In this document: positions 16,941 through 26,146 of the stretch, in pieces
How the letters are laid out: each line of letters starts with the position of its first letter
How positions within the stretch are numbered: the first letter of the stretch is position 1
NCBI GenBank assembly: GCA_900498245.1
Contig: LS998015.1
Span: 861,125-925,124 of the forward strand
Length of the DNA stretch: 64,000 nt
Reading direction: 5' to 3'
Source of the DNA: Candidatus Zixiibacteriota bacterium
Lineage (GTDB): Bacteria > Zixibacteria > MSB-5A5 > GN15 > PGXB01
The notes under the pieces: generated by a model
The model's input: the letters and a program-made list of their open reading frames with translations, nothing else
The model's database searches: none
Told to the model about the DNA's origin: nothing
Program-made: the position numbers and the translations under genes

Positions 16941-18233
16941 GTGAAATTGATTATTCGCAATAAATCCCTCATTTTAATTTTTCTTATGGCGGCTGCCGTG
17001 GCCGCCCCGGTCCGGGCCGATCTCAAACTCGACGGATTCATGCAGGGCCTGTACGGCGGACGGCTCGATCAAAAGAACCCGACATCGTCCGAACAGACCG
17101 CCAGTGAGAGCCGCCTTCAGCTTCGTCTGGAACAGATCAGCGACAAGAGCGAGTTTTTTGGCCGGCTCGATTTTACCTATGATGGTACCCGCGACGGCCT
17201 GAATAACGACAATTATATTTGGGAGTTGCGCGAGGCGTATCTTAAGACGCGCCTCGGCAGTCATATCGATCTCAAACTGGGGCGGCAGATTATGACTTGG
17301 GGAACCGGCGACCTGATTTTCATCAATGATGTCTTCGCCAAGGATTACCGATCTTTCTTCGTGGGGCGGGATGACCAGTATCTGAAAGCGCCCCAGAATG
17401 CACTCCGGATGGAATATTACGGTGGAATCGGCTCTCTGGCCCTCATCTGGACTCCGCGATTCGAACCGAATCGCCTGCCGGACGGCCGAACCCTCAGTTA
17501 TTTCAATCCCTTTTCAGGTACAATAGTCGGCACCGGGATGGGCGAGCAGTATTATTTCTCGCCGGCACTGCCGCCCGCGAAATTCGAGAACGGAGAGTGG
17601 GCCACCCGATACAGCCGAAGAATCGGGACTTTCAATACCGCGCTCTATTTCTATAAGGGTTTCTATAAGAATCCGAACGGGGCCGTAATGACTCCCGATG
17701 GCCCGATGCCGGTCTTTCCGAAATTGAACCTCTACGGGGCCTCAATTCGCGGACCTCTGGCCGGCGGAATTGTCTGGCTGGAGGGGGGGTATTACGATTC
17801 CCGTCAGGATCGCGGGGGCCAGAATCCCCTGATGCCCAATTCCTCAACATCCGGGTTGCTCGGTTTCGAACGCCAGATAGCGACCAATCTGACGGTCAAC
17901 GCCCAGTGGCAGGTTGATATCATGTCCAGTTATGACACCTACAAGGCCCAGCAGACCGCTATGCATGCTTATGCGCGCGACGAAGTCTACCATCTCTTGA
18001 CATCACGTATTACCAAATTGCTTCATTCGGAACTGGTGACCGTCTCCGGCTTTGTCTTTTATTCCCCGACCGACGAAGACCTATACGCCCGCTTCTCCAC
18101 CGAATACAAGTACACCGATCAGGTCACGTTCGCGGTCGGGGGGAATATTTTTGACGGCAAGCATGATGCAACTACGTTTGGTCAATTTCGGCGCAATGAT
18201 AATGTATATTTGAAAGTAACTTATAACTACTGA
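16941..18233 (+). CDS. Outer-membrane porin-like beta-barrel protein
   Basis: A 430-residue protein with a signal peptide (cleavage near residue 26, VRA-DL). Alternating polar/hydrophobic strands run throughout, and it ends in an aromatic residue (VTYNY), typical of outer-membrane barrels. The segment LKLGRQIMTWGTGDLIFINDVF resembles the DUF1302/alginate-export porin group seen beside RND-LolA pairs. The start is GTG with a strong GGAGAGGAG ahead of it. It likely forms the outer-membrane outlet of the exporter. Confidence 0.8.
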   Translation: MKLIIRNKSLILIFLMAAAVAAPVRADLKLDGFMQGLYGGRLDQKNPTSSEQTASESRLQLRLEQISDKSEFFGRLDFTYDGTRDGLNNDNYIWELREAYLKTRLGSHIDLKLGRQIMTWGTGDLIFINDVFAKDYRSFFVGRDDQYLKAPQNALRMEYYGGIGSLALIWTPRFEPNRLPDGRTLSYFNPFSGTIVGTGMGEQYYFSPALPPAKFENGEWATRYSRRIGTFNTALYFYKGFYKNPNGAVMTPDGPMPVFPKLNLYGASIRGPLAGGIVWLEGGYYDSRQDRGGQNPLMPNSSTSGLLGFERQIATNLTVNAQWQVDIMSSYDTYKAQQTAMHAYARDEVYHLLTSRITKLLHSELVTVSGFVFYSPTDEDLYARFSTEYKYTDQVTFAVGGNIFDGKHDATTFGQFRRNDNVYLKVTYNY

Positions 18234-18243
18234 CGGTGACTTT

Positions 18244-18462
18244 ATGACCCTTGAAAATTCCATTCGCCTGCTGGCCGGAACCCTGATTGTCCTGTCATTG
18301 AGTCTGGCAGTTCTGTTTTCGCCCTATTGGCTGTTTCTGACTCTGTTCGTCGGTCTCAATCTGATTCAATCGTCCTTTACTGGATTCTGTCCGGCAGAAA
18401 TAGTTATAAAAAGATATTGCTTCAGAGCCGATACCGTCAGCACCAGGAACAAAACTGATTAG
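18244..18462 (+). CDS. DUF2892-type small membrane protein
   Basis: A 72-residue protein with two transmembrane helices. The motif NLIQSSFTGFCPAEIVIKR matches the rhodanese-associated DUF2892 family (YgaP-like membrane domain). It lies 10 bases below the porin gene and closes the operon before a strong terminator. Its exact role is unknown. Confidence 0.8.
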   Translation: MTLENSIRLLAGTLIVLSLSLAVLFSPYWLFLTLFVGLNLIQSSFTGFCPAEIVIKRYCFRADTVSTRNKTD

Positions 18463-18504
18463 CGGCTGGAAAATTAATCTGATTTCCAATGGATGATATG
18501 CGCA

Positions 18505-18538
18505 AAAAAGACCGCCGGAATCACCCGGCGGTCTTTTT
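18505..18538. terminator. Strong bidirectional terminator
   Basis: A 14-bp perfect stem (AAAAAGACCGCCGG with CCGGCGGTCTTTTT) surrounds a 6-base loop and works in both directions. It separates the RND operon from the convergent subtilase gene. Confidence 0.9.
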
Positions 18539-18559
18539 ATTGGCAACGAATCTCCGAAC

Positions 18560-20368
18560 CTATTTCAAAAGACTCATCTTTTTGGTGACGCTCTTGTCAC
18601 CAGCGGTCATTTTGTAGAAATAAATGCCGCTGGCGACTCCGGCGCCGGCCTGATTAGTGCCATCCCATGTTACAGCATGAGATCCGGCTTCAAATTCGCC
18701 GTCAGCCAGAGTTTTCACCTTCTCACCAAGAATATTATAGACAGTGAGGTTGATTTTGGAATGCTCCGGCAGATAGAAGGAAATGGAGGTTCCGGGATTG
18801 AACGGATTGGGATAATTCTGGTAAAGGGCGAATTCCATCGGTATAGAATGAAGCGACATTTCTTTCGGGGCCGGCGTTCCGCCGATGGCCCGGCAGGCAT
18901 TCACTCTTCCGGTGCCAAGTTTCCCGGCATAGGTCGGATTCAAAACGTCAATATTGTCGGCCGTACTCTCCAGACGATTGTGGATATCGAGCCAGGAGTA
19001 TGAGGGGAACTGGGATTTGATCAGGGCGGCGACACCGGCGACCATCGGGGTAGCCATCGAGGTCCCGCTCATTACGGCATAATAGTCATTGGTCGGATCG
19101 CTGTAATTGTGATATGTACTGGCGATATCGACCCCGGGAGCGGAAACATCAACCCATGTTCCATAACTTGAGAAACTGGCCTTCAGGTCACTGCTGTCGG
19201 TCGCGGCGACATTAACGACATCGGTCCGAGTCCCAAGGTAATCAGCCGTTTCATTGTTGCTGTTTCCGGCGGCATGAACCACCAGCACCCCCTTGCTGAT
19301 AGCGTAGTCTATAGCCGCTCCCATGCCGCTGGTATTGGATGAGCCCCAACTGCAACTGGCGATATTGGCCCCCATATTGGCGGCATAATAAAAGGCCTGG
19401 GCGGCAAAATCCATTCGGACATATCCGGTTCCGCCGGATGACAGCCAGCCGATCCTGAGACACATCACCTTCGCGCCGTTTCCGACGGCGTTTATCGTGC
19501 CGTCGCCCCAGCCGCCGGCGGTTCCGGCCACCCCGCGGTTGTTATTGGTCATGGCCGCGACAATGCCGGCACAATGAGAGCCGTGCCCTCCGAAATCGGC
19601 CGGATCATTATCGGGAGTACTGCAATCTTCCCCTTTTTTGCATCCTTTGACTCCGGTAACCCAGTCCCAGCCCATCCAGTCATCAATAAAGCCATTGCCG
19701 TCGTCGTCGATACCATTGCCTTTTATTTCACCGGGGTTGATCCAGATGTTTCCGCTGGTGGTGGGCCAGGCGGCTCCCCCCAGGTCCTTATGGTAATAAC
19801 GAACACCGCCGTCAAGCACCGCCACCGTAACATTCGGATTGCCGGGATTTATGCCCCAGGCGCAGGGGCCGTCGATATCATTGTCGGTGTTGTCCGCGTA
19901 TCCCCATTGATACCAGGGATAGGCCTGTCCGGAAAAATAATAATCATTCGGGACGGCATCGTAGAAGGGATGAATGCCGATCGGTTCCACCGATTCCACC
20001 TGCGGACAAGCCGCATAGGCGCTGATTACTTCTTCCAGCGGACGGCTGCCGTTATAGGTCACAATTCTGTACCCGCTCAAATCCGGGGCGCCGGCCTCCG
20101 CTTGCGCGCCGGGGAATTCCTCTTCAATCGCCACAACCCCGAATCGCTGATTCAAAACATCGATATCGGGGAGGCCGGTTACGATATTTCCTTTGGCCGC
20201 AATCGGTATGCGTGAACTTGAAGTGCTCTTGAATTTTACTACAAACTGGTCGGGGACGTATTGAGTGCCGTCGGGTGTTCCCTCGAAAGGCACATAGATC
20301 GTGTTGTCCGCCATGACGGTGGCGGCAACCAAAAGTAATGAGATTAGAAGGGATAAAGCCTTCCTCAT
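18560..20368 (-). CDS. Secreted subtilisin-like serine protease with C-terminal sorting domain
   Basis: A 602-residue S8 peptidase. Signal peptide 1-20; an inhibitor-like propeptide about 35-135; the catalytic domain has Asp186 (VAVLDGG), His262 (GGHGSHCAG), oxyanion Asn369 and Ser437 (SGTSMATP). The last 90 residues start with ALYQNYPNPFNPGTSISFYLP and end KKMSLLK. This FlgD/Ig-like C-terminal module serves secretion or anchoring in FCB-group bacteria. The start is the ATG at 20368, six bases after GGAGG; a TTG two codons upstream is too close to it. It is divergent from the sigma-CHAT-subtilase operon and is a paralogue of that operon's protease: both share the phrase NADNID/TADNID...LNPxYAGxLG. 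Confidence 0.93.
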   Translation of the reverse strand: MRKALSLLISLLLVAATVMADNTIYVPFEGTPDGTQYVPDQFVVKFKSTSSSRIPIAAKGNIVTGLPDIDVLNQRFGVVAIEEEFPGAQAEAGAPDLSGYRIVTYNGSRPLEEVISAYAACPQVESVEPIGIHPFYDAVPNDYYFSGQAYPWYQWGYADNTDNDIDGPCAWGINPGNPNVTVAVLDGGVRYYHKDLGGAAWPTTSGNIWINPGEIKGNGIDDDGNGFIDDWMGWDWVTGVKGCKKGEDCSTPDNDPADFGGHGSHCAGIVAAMTNNNRGVAGTAGGWGDGTINAVGNGAKVMCLRIGWLSSGGTGYVRMDFAAQAFYYAANMGANIASCSWGSSNTSGMGAAIDYAISKGVLVVHAAGNSNNETADYLGTRTDVVNVAATDSSDLKASFSSYGTWVDVSAPGVDIASTYHNYSDPTNDYYAVMSGTSMATPMVAGVAALIKSQFPSYSWLDIHNRLESTADNIDVLNPTYAGKLGTGRVNACRAIGGTPAPKEMSLHSIPMEFALYQNYPNPFNPGTSISFYLPEHSKINLTVYNILGEKVKTLADGEFEAGSHAVTWDGTNQAGAGVASGIYFYKMTAGDKSVTKKMSLLK

Positions 20369-20817
20369 ACTCAACCTCCAAATAGTTAGCCATTACAAGG
20401 TCACTGTTGACAAGCATGAGAATTGATATTTGATATTCTGATACACCTCCTCTCGTCTAAAAATAAGACCGAACGACGCCATGGAGAATCGTCGCCCGGC
20501 CTTTCTCCTTCTACCCTGAGCGCATTGGGACCAATGATGGTTCCAAGCTGTTACCTCAAGAGCAACAGAGATGGTTCTCGTAGATTTCGTTCATCAATTT
20601 TCATATTTTTTTAAAATCGCCCATGTTTTCGCTGGACAAGGGGCCGATCGAAGTGAATAATGACTGAGATATGATGAGAATAGTCAGGATTCAACCGAAT
20701 TTCAGATGGGCGATTAATGATCAAAGGGAGAGCGCCTCAAACTGTAAGATAGACCATAGCATCATCGGAATATCTGTTTTTCAGACCGTGATACGAAATG
20801 AGAGATAAGGGCTTACT
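20369..20817. other. 449-base divergent intergenic region
   Basis: No gene is visible. It contains a perfect 10-bp inverted repeat (20615-20624 with 20706-20715, 81 bases apart). Near the right end is a GGAAT...CGTGATA arrangement that could be an ECF-type promoter. A TTGACA at 20406 lacks a matching -10. Confidence 0.6.
20767..20793 (+). promoter_or_regulatory. Candidate ECF-type promoter of the CHAT operon
   Basis: GGAAT (20767-20771) and CGTGATA (20787-20793) are 15 bases apart, close to the general ECF pattern (GGAAC, then CGTC). It would start transcription about 20 bases before the sigma ATG. Only one copy was found, so support is thin. Confidence 0.3.
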
Positions 20818-21390
20818 ATGAATGATTGCGAGCTCTGGCAAAAAATCATTGAAGGTGACAATGAGGCCTGGGCCCGGCTGATCCGCAAATATCAGTCTCT
20901 CGTTTATGCCGTTTCGACCCGGGCCGGCCTTTCCCTGTCTGATTGCGCCGATTGCTTTCAACAGACCTGGGTCATTCTTTTCAAAAATCGCCATCATATC
21001 AAGGACCCGGCTCGCCTTTCGGCCTGGCTGGTCACGACCGCCAAAAGAGAGGCCCTCCGACTGAGGCGCCGGGCGGAGCGATTCGAAGAGGATGCCGAGG
21101 ATTTTTCCCTGATATCCGAAGATCCCCTTCCGGATCGGGAAGTGGAGTTGTTGGAGTGTCAGGCGCAACTGGAAATAGCGCTGAAAGAAATTGACACCCG
21201 GTGCCGCAACGTCCTGAAAGCTTTTTTCTATGCACCCGAGGAAAAATCATATGATGAAATCGCCAAAGCCTTTGGAATTCCAGCCAATAGTCTTGGGCCG
21301 ATACGCCGCCGCTGCCTGGAACGCTTGAAACAAATACTACTAAAAACGGGGTATTTTGAAGAACGAAATGAGGGCAAGGAGCCTCTGTAG
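20818..21390 (+). CDS. ECF sigma factor heading the CHAT-subtilase operon
   Basis: A 190-residue ECF sigma factor. Region 2 runs from DNEAWARLIRKYQSLVYAV through DCADCFQQTWVILFKN (about 14-60). Region 4 holds the helix-turn-helix KSYDEIAKAFGIPANSLGPI (about 143-162). It is clearly different from the other sigma gene in the window. AAGGG precedes the ATG by about 7 bases. It sits two bases upstream of a zinc-finger protein gene and co-directional with the CHAT and subtilase genes. This suggests the sigma activates its own protease operon; that is inference from layout. Confidence 0.9.
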   Translation: MNDCELWQKIIEGDNEAWARLIRKYQSLVYAVSTRAGLSLSDCADCFQQTWVILFKNRHHIKDPARLSAWLVTTAKREALRLRRRAERFEEDAEDFSLISEDPLPDREVELLECQAQLEIALKEIDTRCRNVLKAFFYAPEEKSYDEIAKAFGIPANSLGPIRRRCLERLKQILLKTGYFEERNEGKEPL

Positions 21391-21392
21391 AT

Positions 21393-21980
21393 ATGAAAAC
21401 GAGAAAGAAAATGTTGGAAGGACATCTCAATAGAAAAGAGCTAATTGAGGTCGGTCGAAAACCTGAAAAGGAGCGGCCCCGGCATCTGTCTGAGTGCGAT
21501 GATTGCCGAATGGCCCTGGAATTTCTTATAAGGTTTCCGGTGGCCGGTCAGCTTCCTTTGGCCGACGCCCCGAGCGGATGGATTAATAAGGCCGTTGCTA
21601 TCGCGGAGCAAAAAAGAACGGCCGATATAATAACCGGGGTGCTGGCGAAATTGATATTTGATTCCTGGACAATGTCGGAGCCGGTGGGGGTCCGGGGGCA
21701 GGGGGCAATTGAACATCGCCGTCTAAGATACGAGGCCGCCGGAATTATTTTCGATATGCGGGCCGAGCAGGGGCCCGGGGAGTGGCATATGGTGGCCCGG
21801 GCCGAAGGTGCCATTAAGGCGGCGCCGGTTCTCCTGATTGGAAAAAATAGTCATTTCGCAAATGCGGATGGCCTTTATCAATGGTCGGCCAAAAGGCCGC
21901 CCCGAAATATCAGGCTGAAATCAGATGAGGGGATAATCAAATTTCCGGAGCTGTCGTGGAAGAAAACACGAAAGAAATAG
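21393..21980 (+). CDS. Probable zinc-finger anti-sigma factor with C-terminal sensory-like domain
   Basis: A 195-residue soluble protein. The first 40 residues carry His31-x3-Cys35-x2-Cys38 (HLSECDDC), the anti-sigma zinc-binding signature; the usual extra N-terminal Cys is absent. Residues 100-195 look like a small beta-sandwich (RRLRYEAAGIIFDMRAEQG, then GEWHMVARAEG); I do not recognise this family with certainty. No membrane helix is seen. Position between the sigma and CHAT genes supports an anti-sigma role. The 3' end overlaps the CHAT gene by 25 bases. The C-terminal part could be where a signal or the CHAT protease acts. Confidence 0.75.
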   Translation: MKTRKKMLEGHLNRKELIEVGRKPEKERPRHLSECDDCRMALEFLIRFPVAGQLPLADAPSGWINKAVAIAEQKRTADIITGVLAKLIFDSWTMSEPVGVRGQGAIEHRRLRYEAAGIIFDMRAEQGPGEWHMVARAEGAIKAAPVLLIGKNSHFANADGLYQWSAKRPPRNIRLKSDEGIIKFPELSWKKTRKK

Positions 21981-24685
21981 CCGCCCTCAAGTTTATCAGA
22001 ACGGGAAAAACATCCGCAGGTGATCTCGCCGAACTGGCGGCGAACTGCGATCGCCTGATTCAGAAGTCGATGCATCGTTCCCTCAAAGAGGCCCTGGTTC
22101 TGGCCCGTTCTTTGGCCCGGCATGCCGGAGACAGAAAAGAATTCGCTCTCACCGCCTATCGCGCTCTCGCCAGAGTCACGCACATGAGCGGTAAACATCG
22201 CGAGGCCCTGAAAGCCTATCTTCGGGCCCGCCAACTGGCATCGACCGATCCGATGATTCGCGCCCGCATCGATCGGGCCCTGATCGATGTCTATATGTAT
22301 ATCGGGGATTTCGGCAAGGCGCAAGATTGCGCCCGTCGTGCTATCGTGACTTTCAAGCGGCTCAAGTCGGATGCGGATCTGGCCCAGACGCGGGTCAATT
22401 TCGGCAACTTGCTGCATCGCCGCGATAAGCATCGCGATGCCGAGAGATTGTACCGTCAGGCGGCAGAGTATTTCGAGACCACCGAGAACGAGACCGCAAC
22501 AGCCCGCTGCTATTACAACCGGGCCAATACGCTGGTGCAGTTATTCGATTTCCCCGAGGCCGAGAGGCTTTATAAAAAAGCGCTCGAAATTAACAGCCGC
22601 GCCGGGTACTCACTCGAAGCCACCGATGCCCGCTATGGTCTGGCCTGGCTTCGGATGTTACAGGGGAAATTTCACGAGGCCCTGTTGGAACTCAATGTCT
22701 GCGAGAACTCTTTTCGGGAAGGCGGCGACCCCCGCGGTGAAGCGTTATGCATTCTTGACCGGGCCGAGGTTTATCTGGGGTTGGGATTGTACTCCGATGC
22801 CCTTAAAAGAGCCGGCGAAGCCATGCATCGTTTTGCCCGACTTCGCCTGCGCTATGAAAATGCCAAGGCGTCCCTTTTTAATGCCCAGGCGGCCTTCGCC
22901 ATTGGGATGAAATCCCGGGCCCGCAAATCAATGGCCGCTGCAATGAAGGAATTCGGGCGTGAAAAAAATGACGGCTTTCTCGGAGTGGTGCATTTATTGT
23001 CGGCCGATTTCGCCGGCCGGAGTACCACCGCGCGCCGGTATGAAATCAAGGCCGCCCGCGATTTATTCCGACGGACCCAATTACCCCTCTGGGAAGCGGT
23101 TTGTGATCTGAAGATGACTTCCGATGCCCAGACGGCGGCTGCGGCCTTTATCCGCCTAGCCAAAAATCCCGCTGCCGGTACCGTTCCCCATCTCTATACC
23201 GCCTGGCAAACCGCTCTCGGGGACCGCAAATTCCGCCAGGGGATTGACAGCGAAGCGATGCAACACTGGCGGCAGGCCGCAAGGCGCCTTGATTTGGTGC
23301 GGGCGCAACTGCCACCTTTGGAATTGCGGGGTGCCTACACGCGCCGTTTCAATTTGCCGCATCGACGTTTGATTGAAATAGAGATGACCAAAAGGCCGCG
23401 TGTCGCTGCTGTCTGGTCGGAACGGGAAAAAACGGCCGGACTCTGGGCCCCGATTGTTGCCGATGATTCCAATCCGCAGCGTCGAAAGGTCCGGGATAGT
23501 CTATCGAAACTGGCCGCAGAAATTACCGCGCTATCGGGACAATTATATGGCAAGTCCGGAGAAAGAAATCTCTCGCCTCTGACAGAGAGCAAGGCCCTTG
23601 CGGATATGCGCCGTCAATTTCGCGAGGAACTGCTAGAATTGGAAAAAATGCCTGAAAATCCTCGGCTTTCTGATGCGACAATGAGTGAGGAGATAGCTGC
23701 ACTTTCATATCGATTGCCCATCATTCAATTCCATTTGCAGGGAAACGAAATAATCGCCTTCGTCCATTCCGGTGGAAACAGTTACCTTCGTCGCTTCCGG
23801 GGCGGCCGGGATTATCTTGCCGATATGATGCGACGCTGGCACTTTATACTGGAAAATGAAGTCCTTGAGAAATTTCTCACCGGACATAGACCGCTTGAGG
23901 CTGAACGCCAAATTTGGACTGAATTGGGCGAGAAAATCTGGATTCCTCTGGAAGTACCGACCGATGCGGAAAAGATTCTTATAATCGCCCCTGGCGAACT
24001 CGCTAATTTGCCCTGGGGGGCGTTGGAAGTCGGCGATAGCCCGCTTTTTGAGCGGCATCACTTTATTCATTCTCCAAGCATAAGGCATTTTCTTGCGGCT
24101 GAGAAAAAGCGCAGTCTGTCCGGGGAGGTCATAGTTTTTCAGGGACGCAGTGATGACTTGCCCGCCTCGAGTCGGGAAATTGAATCACTTCTCGAAAGGA
24201 CGAGGGCGAATGACAATATCCATATGCCTTGCTACCGGGACGATTGGCCCAAAAGAGGACCGGCCCGTCTTTGGCATTATTCCGGGCACGCCGTTTTTTG
24301 CGCTGATAATCCTTTTTATTCCTACCTTGTACTTGAAGATGGCCCGATTTTTGCAGCCGATTTCAGGTTGAGAAACTGCGTGGTCGACCTGGTGACCCTG
24401 GCCGCTTGTCGTTCCGGTGAAGAAATTAACCTTCCCGGCGAAGAGTCTTCCGGATTTGTTCGTTCCTTACTCGAAATGGGGGCCCGAAATATAATTGCGA
24501 GTCGCTGGCCGGTATCCGATGAGACCACCGCCCTCTGGATGAAACTGTTTTATGATAGATTCTTTAATGGCGATACTATTCTGGATGCGATCCGTTATGC
24601 CGCGAGAAATGTCCGCGAAAGCCACCCCTCGGCGTATCATTGGGCGGCTTTTGCTCTCTCAGGCGCGGGCGATTTAGGAGGATGA
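21956..24685 (+). CDS. TPR-CHAT caspase-like protease
   Basis: A 909-residue cytoplasmic protein. About residues 40-430 are tandem TPR-like helical repeats (for example DAERLYRQAAEYFETTENE and EAERLYKKALEIN); the last 250 residues are a CHAT domain. The caspase-type dyad is intact: His778 in WHYSGHAVF and Cys818 in LAACRSGE. Further CHAT signatures are GFVRSLLEMGARNIIASRW and the closing HWAAFALSG. The GTG start at 21956 has GGAG eight bases upstream, inside the preceding gene. CHAT proteases are cysteine peptidases linked in several systems to regulated cleavage or cell death, with TPRs sensing a partner. Coupling to a sigma factor and a secreted subtilase suggests a signal-gated proteolytic pathway. 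Confidence 0.92.
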   Translation: MEENTKEIAALKFIRTGKTSAGDLAELAANCDRLIQKSMHRSLKEALVLARSLARHAGDRKEFALTAYRALARVTHMSGKHREALKAYLRARQLASTDPMIRARIDRALIDVYMYIGDFGKAQDCARRAIVTFKRLKSDADLAQTRVNFGNLLHRRDKHRDAERLYRQAAEYFETTENETATARCYYNRANTLVQLFDFPEAERLYKKALEINSRAGYSLEATDARYGLAWLRMLQGKFHEALLELNVCENSFREGGDPRGEALCILDRAEVYLGLGLYSDALKRAGEAMHRFARLRLRYENAKASLFNAQAAFAIGMKSRARKSMAAAMKEFGREKNDGFLGVVHLLSADFAGRSTTARRYEIKAARDLFRRTQLPLWEAVCDLKMTSDAQTAAAAFIRLAKNPAAGTVPHLYTAWQTALGDRKFRQGIDSEAMQHWRQAARRLDLVRAQLPPLELRGAYTRRFNLPHRRLIEIEMTKRPRVAAVWSEREKTAGLWAPIVADDSNPQRRKVRDSLSKLAAEITALSGQLYGKSGERNLSPLTESKALADMRRQFREELLELEKMPENPRLSDATMSEEIAALSYRLPIIQFHLQGNEIIAFVHSGGNSYLRRFRGGRDYLADMMRRWHFILENEVLEKFLTGHRPLEAERQIWTELGEKIWIPLEVPTDAEKILIIAPGELANLPWGALEVGDSPLFERHHFIHSPSIRHFLAAEKKRSLSGEVIVFQGRSDDLPASSREIESLLERTRANDNIHMPCYRDDWPKRGPARLWHYSGHAVFCADNPFYSYLVLEDGPIFAADFRLRNCVVDLVTLAACRSGEEINLPGEESSGFVRSLLEMGARNIIASRWPVSDETTALWMKLFYDRFFNGDTILDAIRYAARNVRESHPSAYHWAAFALSGAGDLGG

Positions 24686-24689
24686 GTTT

Positions 24690-26096
24690 ATGTTTAAGTC
24701 GAAATATTTATTTATTTTTCTCGCAATCCTCACAATGCTGAGTTTGTTATCCCCGCCCTCATTCGGCCAGAAGCGTCCGGCCGGATTTAAGCCCGATGAA
24801 CTGGTCTGCAAAATGCAGCCCGGCTACAGTATCGATATCATCAATTCCGAATATGGAACTCAGACCAAAAGCCATCAGCTCCAGACCAATTGCTATCTTT
24901 TGCTTATTATGCAGGGGCATGATGCCGAAAGTCTGGCCACAATTATAGATGCCCGCCCCGAAGTGGTCTATTGTTGTCCCAATTATATTCTATCGGCGCC
25001 CGAGCCATATCAGAGAAGCGAACCCTTTTTGGATGTACAGTATATCGGTTCCGTGGAATTGCAGACGGCCGCGGTATCTCTTGATCTCAATACGGCACAC
25101 GCGATTTCCGAAGGGAGTAATGTCCGGGTGGCGGTGATCGATTGCGGTGTTAATTACCTTCACCCGCAATTTCTTACCATGCCGGGGAGCGTTGTTTCCC
25201 GCTGGGACTACATTGATAATGACTCTGTGGCCATGGACGAGCCGGGGGGAAGCGCCTCCGGTCACGGGACCTTTGTCGCCGGGATAATTGAACTCGTCGC
25301 TCCCCAATCCGATATTTTTGTCTATCGCGTTCTGGATACGGCGGGTATGGGCGACGGATACAGTATTGCCGAAGCAATACTTAAGGCGGTGGATGACAGT
25401 TGCCGGGTAATCAATCTCAGTTTGGGGATGATCGGCGTTCATGATGATCTGGATGATGCCATTCGATACGCGCGCGACAATGAAGTTCTGGTGGTTGCCG
25501 CCGCCGGCAATGATTCCACCGACAGCAATCTTATTTTCCCGTTCCCCGCTTCGCGGGAATATTGTCTGGCCGTGGCGGCAGTCGATTCGATAAATCTTAA
25601 AGCCGATTTCTCCAATTACGGGGATAAAGTGGACGTCTGCGCCCCCGGAACCAGGATTTATGCCCCATTCCTCGACACCAGTTATGCCTGGTGGGATGGA
25701 ACCAGTTTTTCCACCGCTTTTGTGTCCGGGGCAGCTGGGCTCATTCGGTCTATTCGGCCCGATTTGACTCTGGGAGGATTGGACAGCCTGATTCTGGATA
25801 ATGCCGACAATATCGACACGCTAAACCCGGATTATGCCGGACTGCTGGGTGTCGGAACGATTAATATTGTCCGGGCCCTGACCGCGGCGACCCAGTCACT
25901 TATCCGAGGCGATATAAATGTCGATCAGGCCGTCAACATTCTGGATATTTCGTATTTGATTGAGTTCCTCTACAGAGACGGTCCGGAACCATTGATATAT
26001 GAAAACGCCGATGTCAATGACAATCAGGTGTTGAATATTTTGGATGTCGCCTATCTGGTCAACTTTTTATATAAAAGCGGTCCGGCTCCAAAATAG
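24690..26096 (+). CDS. Secreted subtilisin-like serine protease with dockerin-like repeats
   Basis: A 468-residue S8 peptidase. Signal peptide 1-26; short propeptide region; Asp151 (VAVIDCG), His192 (SGHGTFVAG), oxyanion Asn274 (AAGND) and Ser339 (DGTSFSTA). Residues 405-465 are two dockerin-like calcium loops (GDINVDQAVNILDISYLIEF and DVNDNQVLNILDVAYLVNFL), common at the ends of secreted proteins in Zixibacteria-like genomes. GGAGG overlaps the end of the CHAT gene four bases upstream, so the two are co-expressed. The protease is exported while the CHAT protease is cytosolic, so they are unlikely to meet before secretion unless the cell lyses. Confidence 0.92.
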   Translation: MFKSKYLFIFLAILTMLSLLSPPSFGQKRPAGFKPDELVCKMQPGYSIDIINSEYGTQTKSHQLQTNCYLLLIMQGHDAESLATIIDARPEVVYCCPNYILSAPEPYQRSEPFLDVQYIGSVELQTAAVSLDLNTAHAISEGSNVRVAVIDCGVNYLHPQFLTMPGSVVSRWDYIDNDSVAMDEPGGSASGHGTFVAGIIELVAPQSDIFVYRVLDTAGMGDGYSIAEAILKAVDDSCRVINLSLGMIGVHDDLDDAIRYARDNEVLVVAAAGNDSTDSNLIFPFPASREYCLAVAAVDSINLKADFSNYGDKVDVCAPGTRIYAPFLDTSYAWWDGTSFSTAFVSGAAGLIRSIRPDLTLGGLDSLILDNADNIDTLNPDYAGLLGVGTINIVRALTAATQSLIRGDINVDQAVNILDISYLIEFLYRDGPEPLIYENADVNDNQVLNILDVAYLVNFLYKSGPAPK

Positions 26097-26146
26097 CCGA
26101 TATAGGTGCCATGCGGCGACTCGTCCGGCAACATTAAAAATCCTCG

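Noticed and set aside
20406-20430. Sigma70 promoter from the TTGACA at 20406
   Set aside because: No acceptable -10 lies 16-18 bases downstream.
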